Part shown: positions 8,178 through 19,369 of the stretch, in pieces
Position numbering within the stretch: the stretch's first letter is position 1
How the letters are laid out: every line of letters starts with the position of its first letter
From: JAMXLO01 sp041487355
GTDB taxonomy: Bacteria > Pseudomonadota > Alphaproteobacteria > Acetobacterales > Acetobacteraceae
DNA: 60,867 nt
Direction: 5' to 3'
Assembly (NCBI GenBank): GCA_041487355.1
Contig: JBGPND010000007.1
Coordinates: forward strand, 1 to 60,867
The notes under the pieces: generated by a model
The model's input: only the letters and a program-made list of their open reading frames with translations
What the model was told of the DNA's origin: nothing
The model's database searches: none
Program-made: the position numbers and the translations under genes

Positions 8178-9398
8178 TCAACCATCGCGAGGATCACGCG
8201 ACGTTTTCCTGGCCCAGCCTCGGGCGAGAACAAGACCGATCAGCGCAACTGCGGTGAGCCCTGCGCCTGCCAGGAAGGTTGCCGCCGGACCGTAAGCGTC
8301 CCACAACCCGCCGGCGAGGACGCTTGCGACCAGCATCGCGATGCCTCCGGCGAAGTTGAACACACCGAACGCCGTCCCTCGAAGATCCTCCGGTGCGGTG
8401 TCGGCCACGACACTCGCGAAAATTCCTTGCGTGAGCGCCATATGAAGCCCCCAGAACACGACGCCAAGCATCATGAGCGTGATGGTCGTGCCGAGAGCAA
8501 GAATCAGGTCCGCCACGATGAGGCACAGGATACCAACCGTGAGCAGCCCGCCTCGGCCAAGCCGGTCGGAGAGCATGCCTGCGGGGTAGGCCGCGAGCGC
8601 ATAAACGACGTTCATCACCACCATGACCGCCGGGACGAGCGCGATCGGCAGTCCGACATTCTGCGAGCGGAGGATGAGGAACGCCTCGGAGAAGCGGGCG
8701 AGGGTCAGGATAGTGGCGACGCCGACGACAACCCAGAACCGGAGGGACAAGCGCTTGGCATCTGCGACGCGCATACGCGGCTTGGCATCAGCCTCGTGCC
8801 GGACCGGTTCCTGAACCATGAACACCATCACGGTCAGGGCGATGAACGCAGGCGCGACCGCAACCCAGAACACAAAGCGGAAATTGTCGGAACTGAGCGC
8901 CATGAGCACGATCGCGGCGAGCGGCCCGACAAAGGCCCCGACCGTATCGAGCGCCTGGCGTAGGCCGAAGCTCGCGCCCCGCATGTCCGTCGGCGCGAGA
9001 TCGGCGACGAGCGCGTCCCGAGGGGCGTCGCGTATTCCCTTCCCGATGCGATCAATGAAGCGCGCCGCGACCACCCAGCCGACTGTGGTGGCCAGCGGGA
9101 ACATCGGCTTGGTGAAGGCTGCGAGACCATAGCCGATGGTCGTCAGCAGCTTGCGCTTGCCGAGCCAATCGGACAGTGCGCCCGAAAAGATCTTGGTGAT
9201 GTTCGCCGTCGCTTCGGCGATGCCTTCGATGAATCCGACCGCGAGTGTCGATGTGCCGAGCACGGTCACGAGATAGATCGGCAGCAGCGCGTGAACCATC
9301 TCCGACGAGATGTCCGTGAACATGCTGACGAATCCGAGCGCCCAGATGCCCCGCGGGAGCCCGGCGCTGGATTTCGACCCGGCAGGGGGTGTCTCCAT
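8178..9398 (-). CDS. MFS transporter
   Basis: A 406-residue membrane protein with about 12 hydrophobic helices. The cytoplasmic-loop motif DWLGKRKLL near residue 79 and its repeat DRLGRGGLL near residue 278 are the A-motifs of the two six-helix halves. The substrate is unknown; sequence flavour suggests a drug- or metabolite-efflux type. It converges with the hydrolase operon and is not obviously linked to a neighbour. The 126-base gap to the TetR gene on the same strand holds no gene. Confidence 0.88.
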   Translation of the reverse strand: METPPAGSKSSAGLPRGIWALGFVSMFTDISSEMVHALLPIYLVTVLGTSTLAVGFIEGIAEATANITKIFSGALSDWLGKRKLLTTIGYGLAAFTKPMFPLATTVGWVVAARFIDRIGKGIRDAPRDALVADLAPTDMRGASFGLRQALDTVGAFVGPLAAIVLMALSSDNFRFVFWVAVAPAFIALTVMVFMVQEPVRHEADAKPRMRVADAKRLSLRFWVVVGVATILTLARFSEAFLILRSQNVGLPIALVPAVMVVMNVVYALAAYPAGMLSDRLGRGGLLTVGILCLIVADLILALGTTITLMMLGVVFWGLHMALTQGIFASVVADTAPEDLRGTAFGVFNFAGGIAMLVASVLAGGLWDAYGPAATFLAGAGLTAVALIGLVLARGWARKTSRDPRDG

Positions 9399-9524
9399 TG
9401 CCGTTGCCTATTTTCCCGGATGGTTGCCTCGCGCCGTGAGTCCTGTCGTTACCACATTTCGGGGCGTATGTGGCCAAGTGCTTGGCTGGACTTCGCACGC
9501 GCCGATGCACGCCCTCCTGAAATT

Positions 9525-10157
9525 TCAGGCGGAGGCCGGAAGCTTCGCCGCGACCTTGCTGCGCGCGCCCACCATCTGCAACGCGAGATCGGCCATGCGC
9601 TCGCACATGTCGTCGAGCGCGAGCCGTCCCTCCGGCCGGTGCCAGGTGTAGGCCCACGAGATCATGCCGCCGATCGCCAGCGCGGCGAGGCTCGCGTCCT
9701 TGATGTCGAATTCGCCCGCCGCCACGCCCTCGGTCAGCAGCTTCGACAGCACGCGATCGAACTTCTTGCGGAGCGCATTGATCTCCTCGATCGCGTCGGG
9801 CGACAGGTTCTTCTCCTCGCGGAAATAGATCGCGATGTTGGCCTGGCGGGACAGCACCACCTGGGTGAAATCGACGATGGCGCGATACAGTCGCTCGGTG
9901 GGCGATCCCGGCGCCTTTGCCGCGCGCGTTACCGCATCGAGCGACAGCTCGATGGTCGGCGTGCAGAGCGCGGCAAGCAGATCGGTCTTGCTGCGGAAAT
10001 GCGTGTAGATGAACGGCTTGGTGACGCCGAGTTCCGCGGCAATGTCGTCGAGCGTGGTCCCGGTAAAGCCGCGTTCATAGAACAGCTTGACCGCCTCTTC
10101 CAGAATACGCTCGCGCTTGTAGGCCAGTATCTCCTCGCGCATCCGCTGCCGATCCAT
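9525..10157 (-). CDS. TetR/AcrR family transcriptional regulator
   Basis: A 210-residue regulator. Residues 1-55 are a TetR helix-turn-helix: ILEEAVKLFYERGFTGTTLDDIA, then LGVTKPFIYTHFRSK. The C-terminal 150 residues are the helical ligand domain. A longer frame to 10463 exists, but the HTH begins at the ATG at 10157, which is chosen. It is divergent from the SDR gene at 10267, the classical layout for a repressor of its neighbour and itself. The 109-base space contains TACAAT at 10229-10234, a possible -10 box for the SDR gene. The effector is unknown, perhaps an acyl-CoA or the SDR substrate. Confidence 0.9.
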   Translation of the reverse strand: MDRQRMREEILAYKRERILEEAVKLFYERGFTGTTLDDIAAELGVTKPFIYTHFRSKTDLLAALCTPTIELSLDAVTRAAKAPGSPTERLYRAIVDFTQVVLSRQANIAIYFREEKNLSPDAIEEINALRKKFDRVLSKLLTEGVAAGEFDIKDASLAALAIGGMISWAYTWHRPEGRLALDDMCERMADLALQMVGARSKVAAKLPASA

Positions 10158-10266
10158 TGTTGGGCCGGCGATGCTAGCGCTCCCACGCCGGGATGGAAAC
10201 CGCATCTCGCGCGTCCGGCTCTGCGTGTTACAATCGTGGCACGGCACGAACCAGATGGAGGAAACG

Positions 10267-11034
10267 ATGGCGGGACTGCTGGAAGGCAAATCGGCGCTGA
10301 TCACCGGCGGCGGTGGCGGCATTGGTCGGGCGACCTCGCTGGCCTTTGCCCGCGAGGGTGCGCGCGTGGCGGTCGCCGACGCGGTGGAGCAGACGGCGCA
10401 GGAGACCGTGGCGCTGATCAACGCCGCCGGCGGGCAGGCGATGTCGCTGACCGGCGACGTCACCAGCGCGAGCGCTGTGGAGGCGATGGTGAAATCCGTC
10501 GTCGCCGCCTATGGCCGGCTGGACTGCGCGTTCAACAACGCCGGCATCGCCGGGTTCCAGGTGGACGCCGGCGGAAAGAAGACCGCGGACTGGTCGGAAG
10601 CGTCGTTCGACCGAATGATCGCGGTCAACCTGAAGGGCGTCTGGCTCTGCATGAAGCACGAGCTGCCGCAGATGGTGGCGCAGGGTGGCGGTGCCATCGT
10701 CAACACCGCCTCGATCGCCGGGTTGATCGGCCTGCCGACTTCTTCCGCATACGTCGCCGCGAAGCATGGCGTGGTGGGGCTGACCAAGACAGCGGCGCTG
10801 GAATATGCCGCTGACAACATCCGGGTGAATGCGGTGTGTCCGGGCTATATCGAGACGAAGATGACCGAGGACACGATGCGCCGTCGCGGTGCCGAACTGA
10901 TGGAGAAGGTGCCGTTCCATCGCATGGGCAAGCCGGAGGAAATCGCCGAGATGGTGGTGTGGCTGTGCTCCGACCGTGCCTCGTATGTCAGCGGCGCCGC
11001 CTACAACGTCGATGGCGGCTACATGGCGATCTGA
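10267..11034 (+). CDS. SDR family oxidoreductase (glucose/3-ketoacyl reductase type)
   Basis: A 255-residue classical short-chain dehydrogenase: cofactor motif TGGGGGIG near residue 13, NNAG near residue 92, and active-site Ser with YxxxK (SAYVAAKHG near residue 160). The end DGGYMAI is typical. ATG 10267 has TGGAGGAA before it. An acidic residue follows the second strand (VADAVE), which favours NAD(H). It is probably controlled by the divergent TetR regulator. Its last 16 bases overlap the tail of the convergent MFS gene. Confidence 0.9.
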   Translation: MAGLLEGKSALITGGGGGIGRATSLAFAREGARVAVADAVEQTAQETVALINAAGGQAMSLTGDVTSASAVEAMVKSVVAAYGRLDCAFNNAGIAGFQVDAGGKKTADWSEASFDRMIAVNLKGVWLCMKHELPQMVAQGGGAIVNTASIAGLIGLPTSSAYVAAKHGVVGLTKTAALEYAADNIRVNAVCPGYIETKMTEDTMRRRGAELMEKVPFHRMGKPEEIAEMVVWLCSDRASYVSGAAYNVDGGYMAI

Positions 11035-12236
11035 GTCGATCGACCAAGGCAGCGCAGGAACACAAGTCCCGTCAGCGTGACGGCCGCCAGATGGCCGAAG
11101 CCGAGACTCCAGCCCAGCGCACCATCACCGCCGGCGGCATCGAGCACCAGGCCGACACCCAACGGGCCAAGGAATCCGCCCGTGTAGCCGGCCATGCTGT
11201 GCAGGGCCATGGTGGCGCCGCGCAGTTCCTGATCAGCTGCCTGCACGGTCCCCGCGGTCAACGCCGAGCTGTCGAGATAGATCGCGGTGTTCCACAGCAG
11301 GACAAGCAGGGCGGCGAGCGGAACGGAGACGGCGGTGCTCCAGCCCGCAACCAGCGACAGACAGGCGGCGGTGCTCATCGCAAGCAGCACCACGCGCGAA
11401 CGGCCGATGCGCTGTGCCGTCTCGTTGCCGGTGACCGACACCACGATGCCCGCCAGGCCCGCTGCGGTGAACAGCAAAGTTGGTGCCGGCAGCCATGACG
11501 GCGAGCCCAATCTTGCGGCGGTTGCGGTGAGGAACGTGACTGCCCACGCTCGCAGCGCCGCCAGTTCCCAGGTGTGCACGGTGTAGCCGACGATCCAAGC
11601 CATGGCTCGTCGGTTACGCAGCACCGGGCGGAAGTCGAGCAGGGCGTGTGCGGCCCTTGGGCTGGCGCGTGACACCGGCGCCGACGGCATGACGAGACGC
11701 GCGATGACGAAGGCGACGGCCGCAGCTGCCGCGCCGAACAGGAAGGCGGCGCGTGGTCCCGCCAATCCGTCGATCAATCCGGCGACGGCGAACGAGATTG
11801 CGCCGGCGATGCCGACGCCGGCCGCGTGCCAGGAAACGCCGCGCGATTGCGCCGCACCTTCCAGGCGGTCGGCGATCGCCTTCAGCCCCGGCATGTAGGC
11901 GCCGGCCCAGCCGACCCCGGCGACCGTGCGCAACAACAGCGCCGACCAGAAACCGTCCGCCAATATCGCGAAGCCGAGATGCGACAATGCGGTAAGCCCG
12001 GCGCCGGCGAGATACACGCGCCGGGCAGGAACGCGATCGGTCAGCGCCACCAGCACCGGCACAGCCACCACGTAGCCGGCAAAGAAGATGCCGATGAGCC
12101 ATCCGGCCTCGGTCTTCGAGAGATGCCAGCGGTCGATGTAATCGGGAAGCAATGCAGGCAGGGTGAAGGCGCCGATCTGCGTCAGCACCTGCGCAGCGAC
12201 GATTGCCGCGACGAAGCGGCGGCTTGCGCGATCCAC
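11019..12236 (-). CDS. MFS transporter, last gene of a TauD-SDR-MFS operon
   Basis: A 405-residue protein with 12 predicted helices. The first-half A-motif LTDRVPARRVYLAGA is at about residue 65. Sequence style resembles the YbfB/OFA-like metabolite MFS proteins. It begins six bases after the stop of the upstream SDR, so it is probably co-transcribed with the SDR and the TauD-type dioxygenase, and may import their substrate. Substrate unknown. Confidence 0.88.
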   Translation of the reverse strand: MDRASRRFVAAIVAAQVLTQIGAFTLPALLPDYIDRWHLSKTEAGWLIGIFFAGYVVAVPVLVALTDRVPARRVYLAGAGLTALSHLGFAILADGFWSALLLRTVAGVGWAGAYMPGLKAIADRLEGAAQSRGVSWHAAGVGIAGAISFAVAGLIDGLAGPRAAFLFGAAAAAVAFVIARLVMPSAPVSRASPRAAHALLDFRPVLRNRRAMAWIVGYTVHTWELAALRAWAVTFLTATAARLGSPSWLPAPTLLFTAAGLAGIVVSVTGNETAQRIGRSRVVLLAMSTAACLSLVAGWSTAVSVPLAALLVLLWNTAIYLDSSALTAGTVQAADQELRGATMALHSMAGYTGGFLGPLGVGLVLDAAGGDGALGWSLGFGHLAAVTLTGLVFLRCLGRSTQIAM

Positions 12237-12242
12237 CTTCTG

Positions 12243-12974
12243 TCAGGCGTTGGTGATGCCGCCGTCGACGGTAATCGTCTGGCCGTTGACGTAGGAGGAA
12301 TCGCGCGAGCAGAGGAACCGGATGACCGATGCGACCTCGGCCGGATGACCGTAGCGCTTCAGCGGGATCTCGTTGCGGTAGGCGTCGCCGCGTTCGGCAA
12401 TGGTTTCGACCGCCATGCGCGTATCGATCAGGCCGGGGGCGACGGCGTTCACCAGCACGTCTGGCGCCAGCCGGCGGGCGAGCGAGCGGGTGAGGCCGAC
12501 GAGGCCCGCCTTGGCGGCAGCGTAGGGCGGATAGCCGGCGCTGCCGCGGCGATAGGCGACCGAGCTGGTGAACACGATGCGCGCCGGTTCGTCACGCTTG
12601 TCGAAGCGCGTGGCGAAGGCCACCGCAAGGTCGTAGGCGTTGGTCAGGTTGGCGGCGATCGCCCGGTTCCACACGCCGTGGTCGTTCGGATCGAAGCTGT
12701 CGCGCTCGAACAATCCGGCGAGATGGATCAGCGCGGCGACCGGGCCACCGGCGGAGTCGAGCGCCGCGGCACACGACTCCGGCGTGTCGATCGCCGACTG
12801 CCATGTTGCGATGCGCGCGGTGCCGAGCGTTTTTCCCGCTTCCGCAAGCCGATCCTCGTCGATATCCACCAGGACCACATGCGCGCCGTGGGCGAGCATC
12901 GTGCGCGCGGTTTCCACGCCAATACCGCCGGCGCCGCCGGTAATGACGATGCGCTTGCCCGCGAATTCCGCCAT
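12243..12974 (-). CDS. SDR family oxidoreductase
   Basis: A 243-residue classical SDR: TGGAGGIG near residue 12, VDIDEDR after the second strand (Asp suggests NAD), and catalytic YPPYAAAKAGLVG near residue 153. The tail YVNGQTITVDGG is typical. It sits one base after the dioxygenase gene and six bases before the MFS gene, so the three form one operon. It probably oxidises or reduces an alcohol or ketone in the same pathway as the dioxygenase. Confidence 0.9.
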   Translation of the reverse strand: MAEFAGKRIVITGGAGGIGVETARTMLAHGAHVVLVDIDEDRLAEAGKTLGTARIATWQSAIDTPESCAAALDSAGGPVAALIHLAGLFERDSFDPNDHGVWNRAIAANLTNAYDLAVAFATRFDKRDEPARIVFTSSVAYRRGSAGYPPYAAAKAGLVGLTRSLARRLAPDVLVNAVAPGLIDTRMAVETIAERGDAYRNEIPLKRYGHPAEVASVIRFLCSRDSSYVNGQTITVDGGITNA

Positions 12975-12975
12975 G

Positions 12976-13854
12976 TCACGCCACCAGTCTGGGGTAGTCG
13001 AGCGCCGCCATCACCTGCACGCGGCGCATGTAGCGCGGTTCGTCCGCGGTGTAGTCGCCGATGGCGTTGTGCACGGTGCCGATATTGTCCCACATCAGCA
13101 CGTCGCCCACCGTCCAGTGATGCGCGTGGAGATACTCGGCACGCTCCTGATGGCGGAACAGGAAGTCGAGGATCTCGCCGCTTTCCTGCTTGTCCATGCC
13201 GTCGATGAACATCGTGTAGCCGGGGTTGGCGTAGAGCACGAAACGGCCGGTGATCGGATGACGGCGGAAGATCGGCTGGGAGACTGGCGGCTTCGTCGCC
13301 CGCTGCTGCGGGGTGAGCGGTTTGCGCGTGGAACCGGGGCGCGCCAGCATCATGTCCCAGAACTTCGCGAAATCGTGCGTGGCGGTGCGGCCTTCCAGCT
13401 TGTGTTTCAGCGCGTCCGGCAGGTCCTCGTAGGCGGCATGCATGTTGCGGAACTGCGTCTCGCCGAGCGGCTTGCCGTTGCGTTGCGGCACGTGCCGCGC
13501 GTGCAGGATGTTGGCGAGCGCGATGTTGTGGCTGTACGACATGTCGGTGTGCCAGCCCTGGCCGGCGTCGTTGGCGCCGATCTGCTTCCCGTCCCGCTTC
13601 ATGTTGGACAGGATCATCATCTCCGGGTGGCTTGGTTCGTGGTAGGCGTTGGCGACGTTGATCTCGAGCTCGCCGAAGCGACGGCCGAAGGCGGAGAGTT
13701 GATCCACATCCAGGGTCTGGCTCGGGAAGCACAGCACGCCATGCGCGCCGAGCGCGCGCAGGATGGTGCGGAAATCGGTGTCCGACAGAGGTTGCGCGAG
13801 GTCGATGCCGGTGATGCGAGCGCCGAGTGTCTGGCCGCTTGGGGTGATTTCCAT
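12976..13854 (-). CDS. TauD/TfdA family 2-oxoglutarate-dependent dioxygenase
   Basis: A 292-residue Fe(II)/2-oxoglutarate dioxygenase. The facial-triad pair HTD is in GWHTDMSY near residue 103, the distal histidine is in VHNAIGDY near residue 260, and the 2-oxoglutarate arginine is in the following RYMRRVQV. Start ATG 13854 has AGGAG at good spacing; the longer frame to 13992 only reads through a palindromic repeat. TauD relatives hydroxylate taurine, 2,4-D, sulfate esters and similar; no substrate can be named. First gene of the TauD-SDR-MFS operon. Confidence 0.9.
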   Translation of the reverse strand: MEITPSGQTLGARITGIDLAQPLSDTDFRTILRALGAHGVLCFPSQTLDVDQLSAFGRRFGELEINVANAYHEPSHPEMMILSNMKRDGKQIGANDAGQGWHTDMSYSHNIALANILHARHVPQRNGKPLGETQFRNMHAAYEDLPDALKHKLEGRTATHDFAKFWDMMLARPGSTRKPLTPQQRATKPPVSQPIFRRHPITGRFVLYANPGYTMFIDGMDKQESGEILDFLFRHQERAEYLHAHHWTVGDVLMWDNIGTVHNAIGDYTADEPRYMRRVQVMAALDYPRLVA

Positions 13855-13913
13855 CGCGGGTCTCCTGAATCTGCTGGCTGGTATCTGACCGCTTCTCGTG
13901 GTGGATGGGAAGA

Positions 13914-13987
13914 GGCGGATTGCGCTTCGCTTATCCGCCCAACGTGCCTCGCGATACGTAGGGCGGATAAGCGAAGCGCAATCCGCC
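13914..13987. repeat. Palindromic repeat, family B (full hairpin)
   Basis: Inverted arms at 13914-13940 and 13961-13987 (core GGCGGATTGCGCTTCGCTTA and its complement) around a 20-base loop. It lies between the stop of ilvA and the start of the dioxygenase gene. Other family-B copies are at 31976, 48911 and 57441. Confidence 0.85.
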
Positions 13988-13995
13988 GGCACCGC

Positions 13996-15192
13996 TCACA
14001 CCCGTCGCACCACGTAAGACGTCTCCAGCGCCTCGAGAATCGCGTCGGCGTGCGCGGGATCGCGTGCCTCCACCATCACTTCCAGTTCCGCCGCCTGCAC
14101 CGATGATGCGGCAAACAGGCGCTGGTGCGAGACCTCGATGATGTTGCCGCCGGTGTTGCCGATCTTGCCGGCGATGTCGGCAAGCACGCCGGGGCGGTCG
14201 GGGATTTGCAGATGCAGACGCAGCAGCCTGCCGTCGCGCAGCAGGTTGCGCAGCAGCACATTGGACAGGATCCGTGCGTCGATGTTGCCACCGGTGATCG
14301 CGATGCCGACACGCTTGCCGCGGAAGTGCTCCGTGTAGGCGAGCAGCGCGGCGACGCCCGCGGCACCGGCACCTTCCGCGACCACCTTGGCGCCTTCCAC
14401 CAGCAGGCCGACCGCTTCCTCGATCGTGTGTTCCGGCACCACCAGGACTTCGATGCCCAGCTCTCGGATGATGGCGAGCGGCTTCTCGCCGATGTCGCGC
14501 ACGGCGATACCCTCGGCGATGGTCGGGCCGCCGACCGACACGGTCTCCCCGGCCAGAAGCTGCGCCATGGCGGAATAGGCGGCGACTTCGACGCCGTACA
14601 ACGCAATACCCGGCTTCATCGCCTTCGCCGCGGTGGCGCAGCCGGCAAGCAACCCGCCGCCGCCGACCGGGATCACCAGCACGTCGAGATCCGGCACATC
14701 CTGCAGCAATTCCAGCGCGAGCGTCCCCTGACCCGCCATCACGCCGAAATCGTCGTAGGGATGCACGAACACCAGGTGACGCTCCGCCGCCAGTGCCTCG
14801 GCGTGGGCCGCGGCCTCGGCCAGTGTCTCGCCGTGCAGCACGACATTGGCACCCCACGCGGCGGTGCGCGTCACCTTCGTCGCCGGCGTGAACTTCGGCA
14901 TCACGATGGTGGCCGCAATGTTGCTCAGACCTGCATGCCGGGCGACTGCCTGGGCGTGATTGCCGGCCGACATCGCGATGACGCCGCGTTCGCGTTCGGC
15001 ATCGCTCAGCAATGCCAGCCGGTTGGCCGCGCCGCGCTCCTTGAAGGCGCCGGTGACCTGCAGGTTGTCGAGCTTCAGCACCACCTCGGCGCCAGTGGCA
15101 CGCGACACCGCTTCGCTCGGCAGGGCAGGCGTGCGCAACACACGGCCGGCAATCCGGTCGGCCGCCGCCTGCACATCGGCAAAGCGCAGCAC
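13996..15192 (-). CDS. ilvA: Threonine ammonia-lyase with C-terminal ACT domain
   Basis: A 398-residue PLP fold-type II enzyme. The PLP lysine is in GAFKERGAAN near residue 52, and the phosphate-cup glycines VGGGGLLAG lie near residue 177. The last ~75 residues (RLHLQIPDRPGVLADI onward) form one ACT domain. It deaminates threonine, and often serine, to the 2-oxoacid. This is the ~400-residue form with one ACT domain, not the ~500-residue biosynthetic E. coli form, so the isoleucine role is likely but not certain. It starts one base after the stop of greA and ends the carA operon. Confidence 0.88.
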   Translation of the reverse strand: MLRFADVQAAADRIAGRVLRTPALPSEAVSRATGAEVVLKLDNLQVTGAFKERGAANRLALLSDAERERGVIAMSAGNHAQAVARHAGLSNIAATIVMPKFTPATKVTRTAAWGANVVLHGETLAEAAAHAEALAAERHLVFVHPYDDFGVMAGQGTLALELLQDVPDLDVLVIPVGGGGLLAGCATAAKAMKPGIALYGVEVAAYSAMAQLLAGETVSVGGPTIAEGIAVRDIGEKPLAIIRELGIEVLVVPEHTIEEAVGLLVEGAKVVAEGAGAAGVAALLAYTEHFRGKRVGIAITGGNIDARILSNVLLRNLLRDGRLLRLHLQIPDRPGVLADIAGKIGNTGGNIIEVSHQRLFAASSVQAAELEVMVEARDPAHADAILEALETSYVVRRV

Positions 15193-15193
15193 G

Positions 15194-15667
15194 TCAGATG
15201 AACTTGATGCCGAGGATCTCGTACGAGCGGTCGCCGCCGGGAGCCGGGACAGAGACGGTGTCGCCCACCTTCTTGCCGATCAGCGCCTTGGCGAGGGGCG
15301 ACGAGATCGACAGCCGCCCTCCCTTGATGTCGGCCTCATGCACGCCGACGACCTGGTAGGTGGCTTCCTTCTCCGTCTCCTCGTCCACCAGCCAGACATG
15401 CGCGCCGAACATCACATGCTCGCCGGACAGCGAGGACGGGTCGATCACCTCGGCCGAGGAGACGATTTCCTCCAGTTCGGCGATGCGGCCCTCGATGAAG
15501 GACTGACGTTCCCGGGCGGCATGGTATTCGGCGTTCTCCGAGAGATCGCCATGCGTGCGCGCCTCGGCGATCTGGCGAATGATCGATGGGCGCTCCGACG
15601 ACTTGAGCTGACGCAACTCGTCTGCCAGCCGTTGCAAGCCTGGTGCGGTCATCGGAAACTTCTGCAC
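15194..15667 (-). CDS. greA: Transcription elongation factor GreA
   Basis: A 157-residue protein, the family length, with the N-terminal coiled coil (to about residue 75, including HGDLSENAEYHAARERQSF) that reaches into the RNA polymerase secondary channel. The C-terminal FKBP-like domain includes ISSPLAKALIGKKVGD. The acidic tip residues DLSENAEY are intact. The start is GTG 15667 (GTG-Q-K-F-P-M-T), which gives the usual GreA N-terminus; GGACGGAG precedes it. The longer frame to 15808 is not supported. It lies 97 bases after carB and abuts ilvA. Confidence 0.95.
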   Translation of the reverse strand: MQKFPMTAPGLQRLADELRQLKSSERPSIIRQIAEARTHGDLSENAEYHAARERQSFIEGRIAELEEIVSSAEVIDPSSLSGEHVMFGAHVWLVDEETEKEATYQVVGVHEADIKGGRLSISSPLAKALIGKKVGDTVSVPAPGGDRSYEILGIKFI

Positions 15668-15764
15668 GACACTCCGTCCTTCGATGGTCCAGTGCAATGA
15701 GAGGCCAGTCTTCCAGCCAAACGCAAGCGCCGCGACAGACCCACGTCTGGCCGCGACGGATGCT

Positions 15765-19007
<3,243 letters not shown>

Positions 19008-19015
19008 GCGTTATC

Positions 19016-19087
19016 CCGTCATGGCCGGGCTTGACCCGGCCATCTACCCCGGCATGCAGATGGCCGGGTCAAGCCCGGCCATGACGG
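19016..19087. repeat. Palindromic repeat, family C (full hairpin)
   Basis: Near-perfect inverted arms CCGTCATGGCCGGGCTTGAC and complement at 19016-19045 and 19058-19087. It lies between the 89-residue ORF and carB, where it could tune the relative expression of carA and carB. Confidence 0.88.
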
Positions 19088-19098
19088 AATAAGAACGT

Positions 19099-19368
19099 TC
19101 ACGTCGAGCGATCCAACAGGTTGCGTGCCGCGGCGACACCTTTCGGTGTTAGTTCCAGGTGCCAGTGGCATTGCAGCGCACCCTCCGGCAGGCGGATTGG
19201 CTCACGGATCAGGCCCTCGCGCAGGCAGGCGGCCACGGTATCGCAGAACACGTCGTAGCTGACGGCTCCGCCGGTGAGCGCAGCGAACCGCTCGAACCCG
19301 GCCTCGATGTTCGGCTCGTTGATCGTGTGGCCGAACGCGGTGGTCAGCAGCAGTGACTTCGCACCCAT
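19099..19368 (-). CDS. Small hypothetical protein between carA and carB
   Basis: An 89-residue protein I do not recognise. It starts one base after the stop of carA and ends 91 bases before carB, the gap being mostly a palindrome. The C-terminal half (YDVFCDTVAACLREGLIRE, then a strand and ELTPKGVAAARNLL) looks like a winged-helix: helix, helix, two-strand wing ending in the LTPKG turn common in wHTH proteins. It could be a DNA- or protein-binding regulator of the operon; that is inference from shape only. Confidence 0.65.
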   Translation of the reverse strand: MGAKSLLLTTAFGHTINEPNIEAGFERFAALTGGAVSYDVFCDTVAACLREGLIREPIRLPEGALQCHWHLELTPKGVAAARNLLDRST

Positions 19369-19369
19369 G

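Noticed and set aside
13855..13992. N-terminal extension of the TauD-type dioxygenase
   Set aside because: Reads through a family-B palindrome; ATG 13854 has AGGAG at proper spacing.
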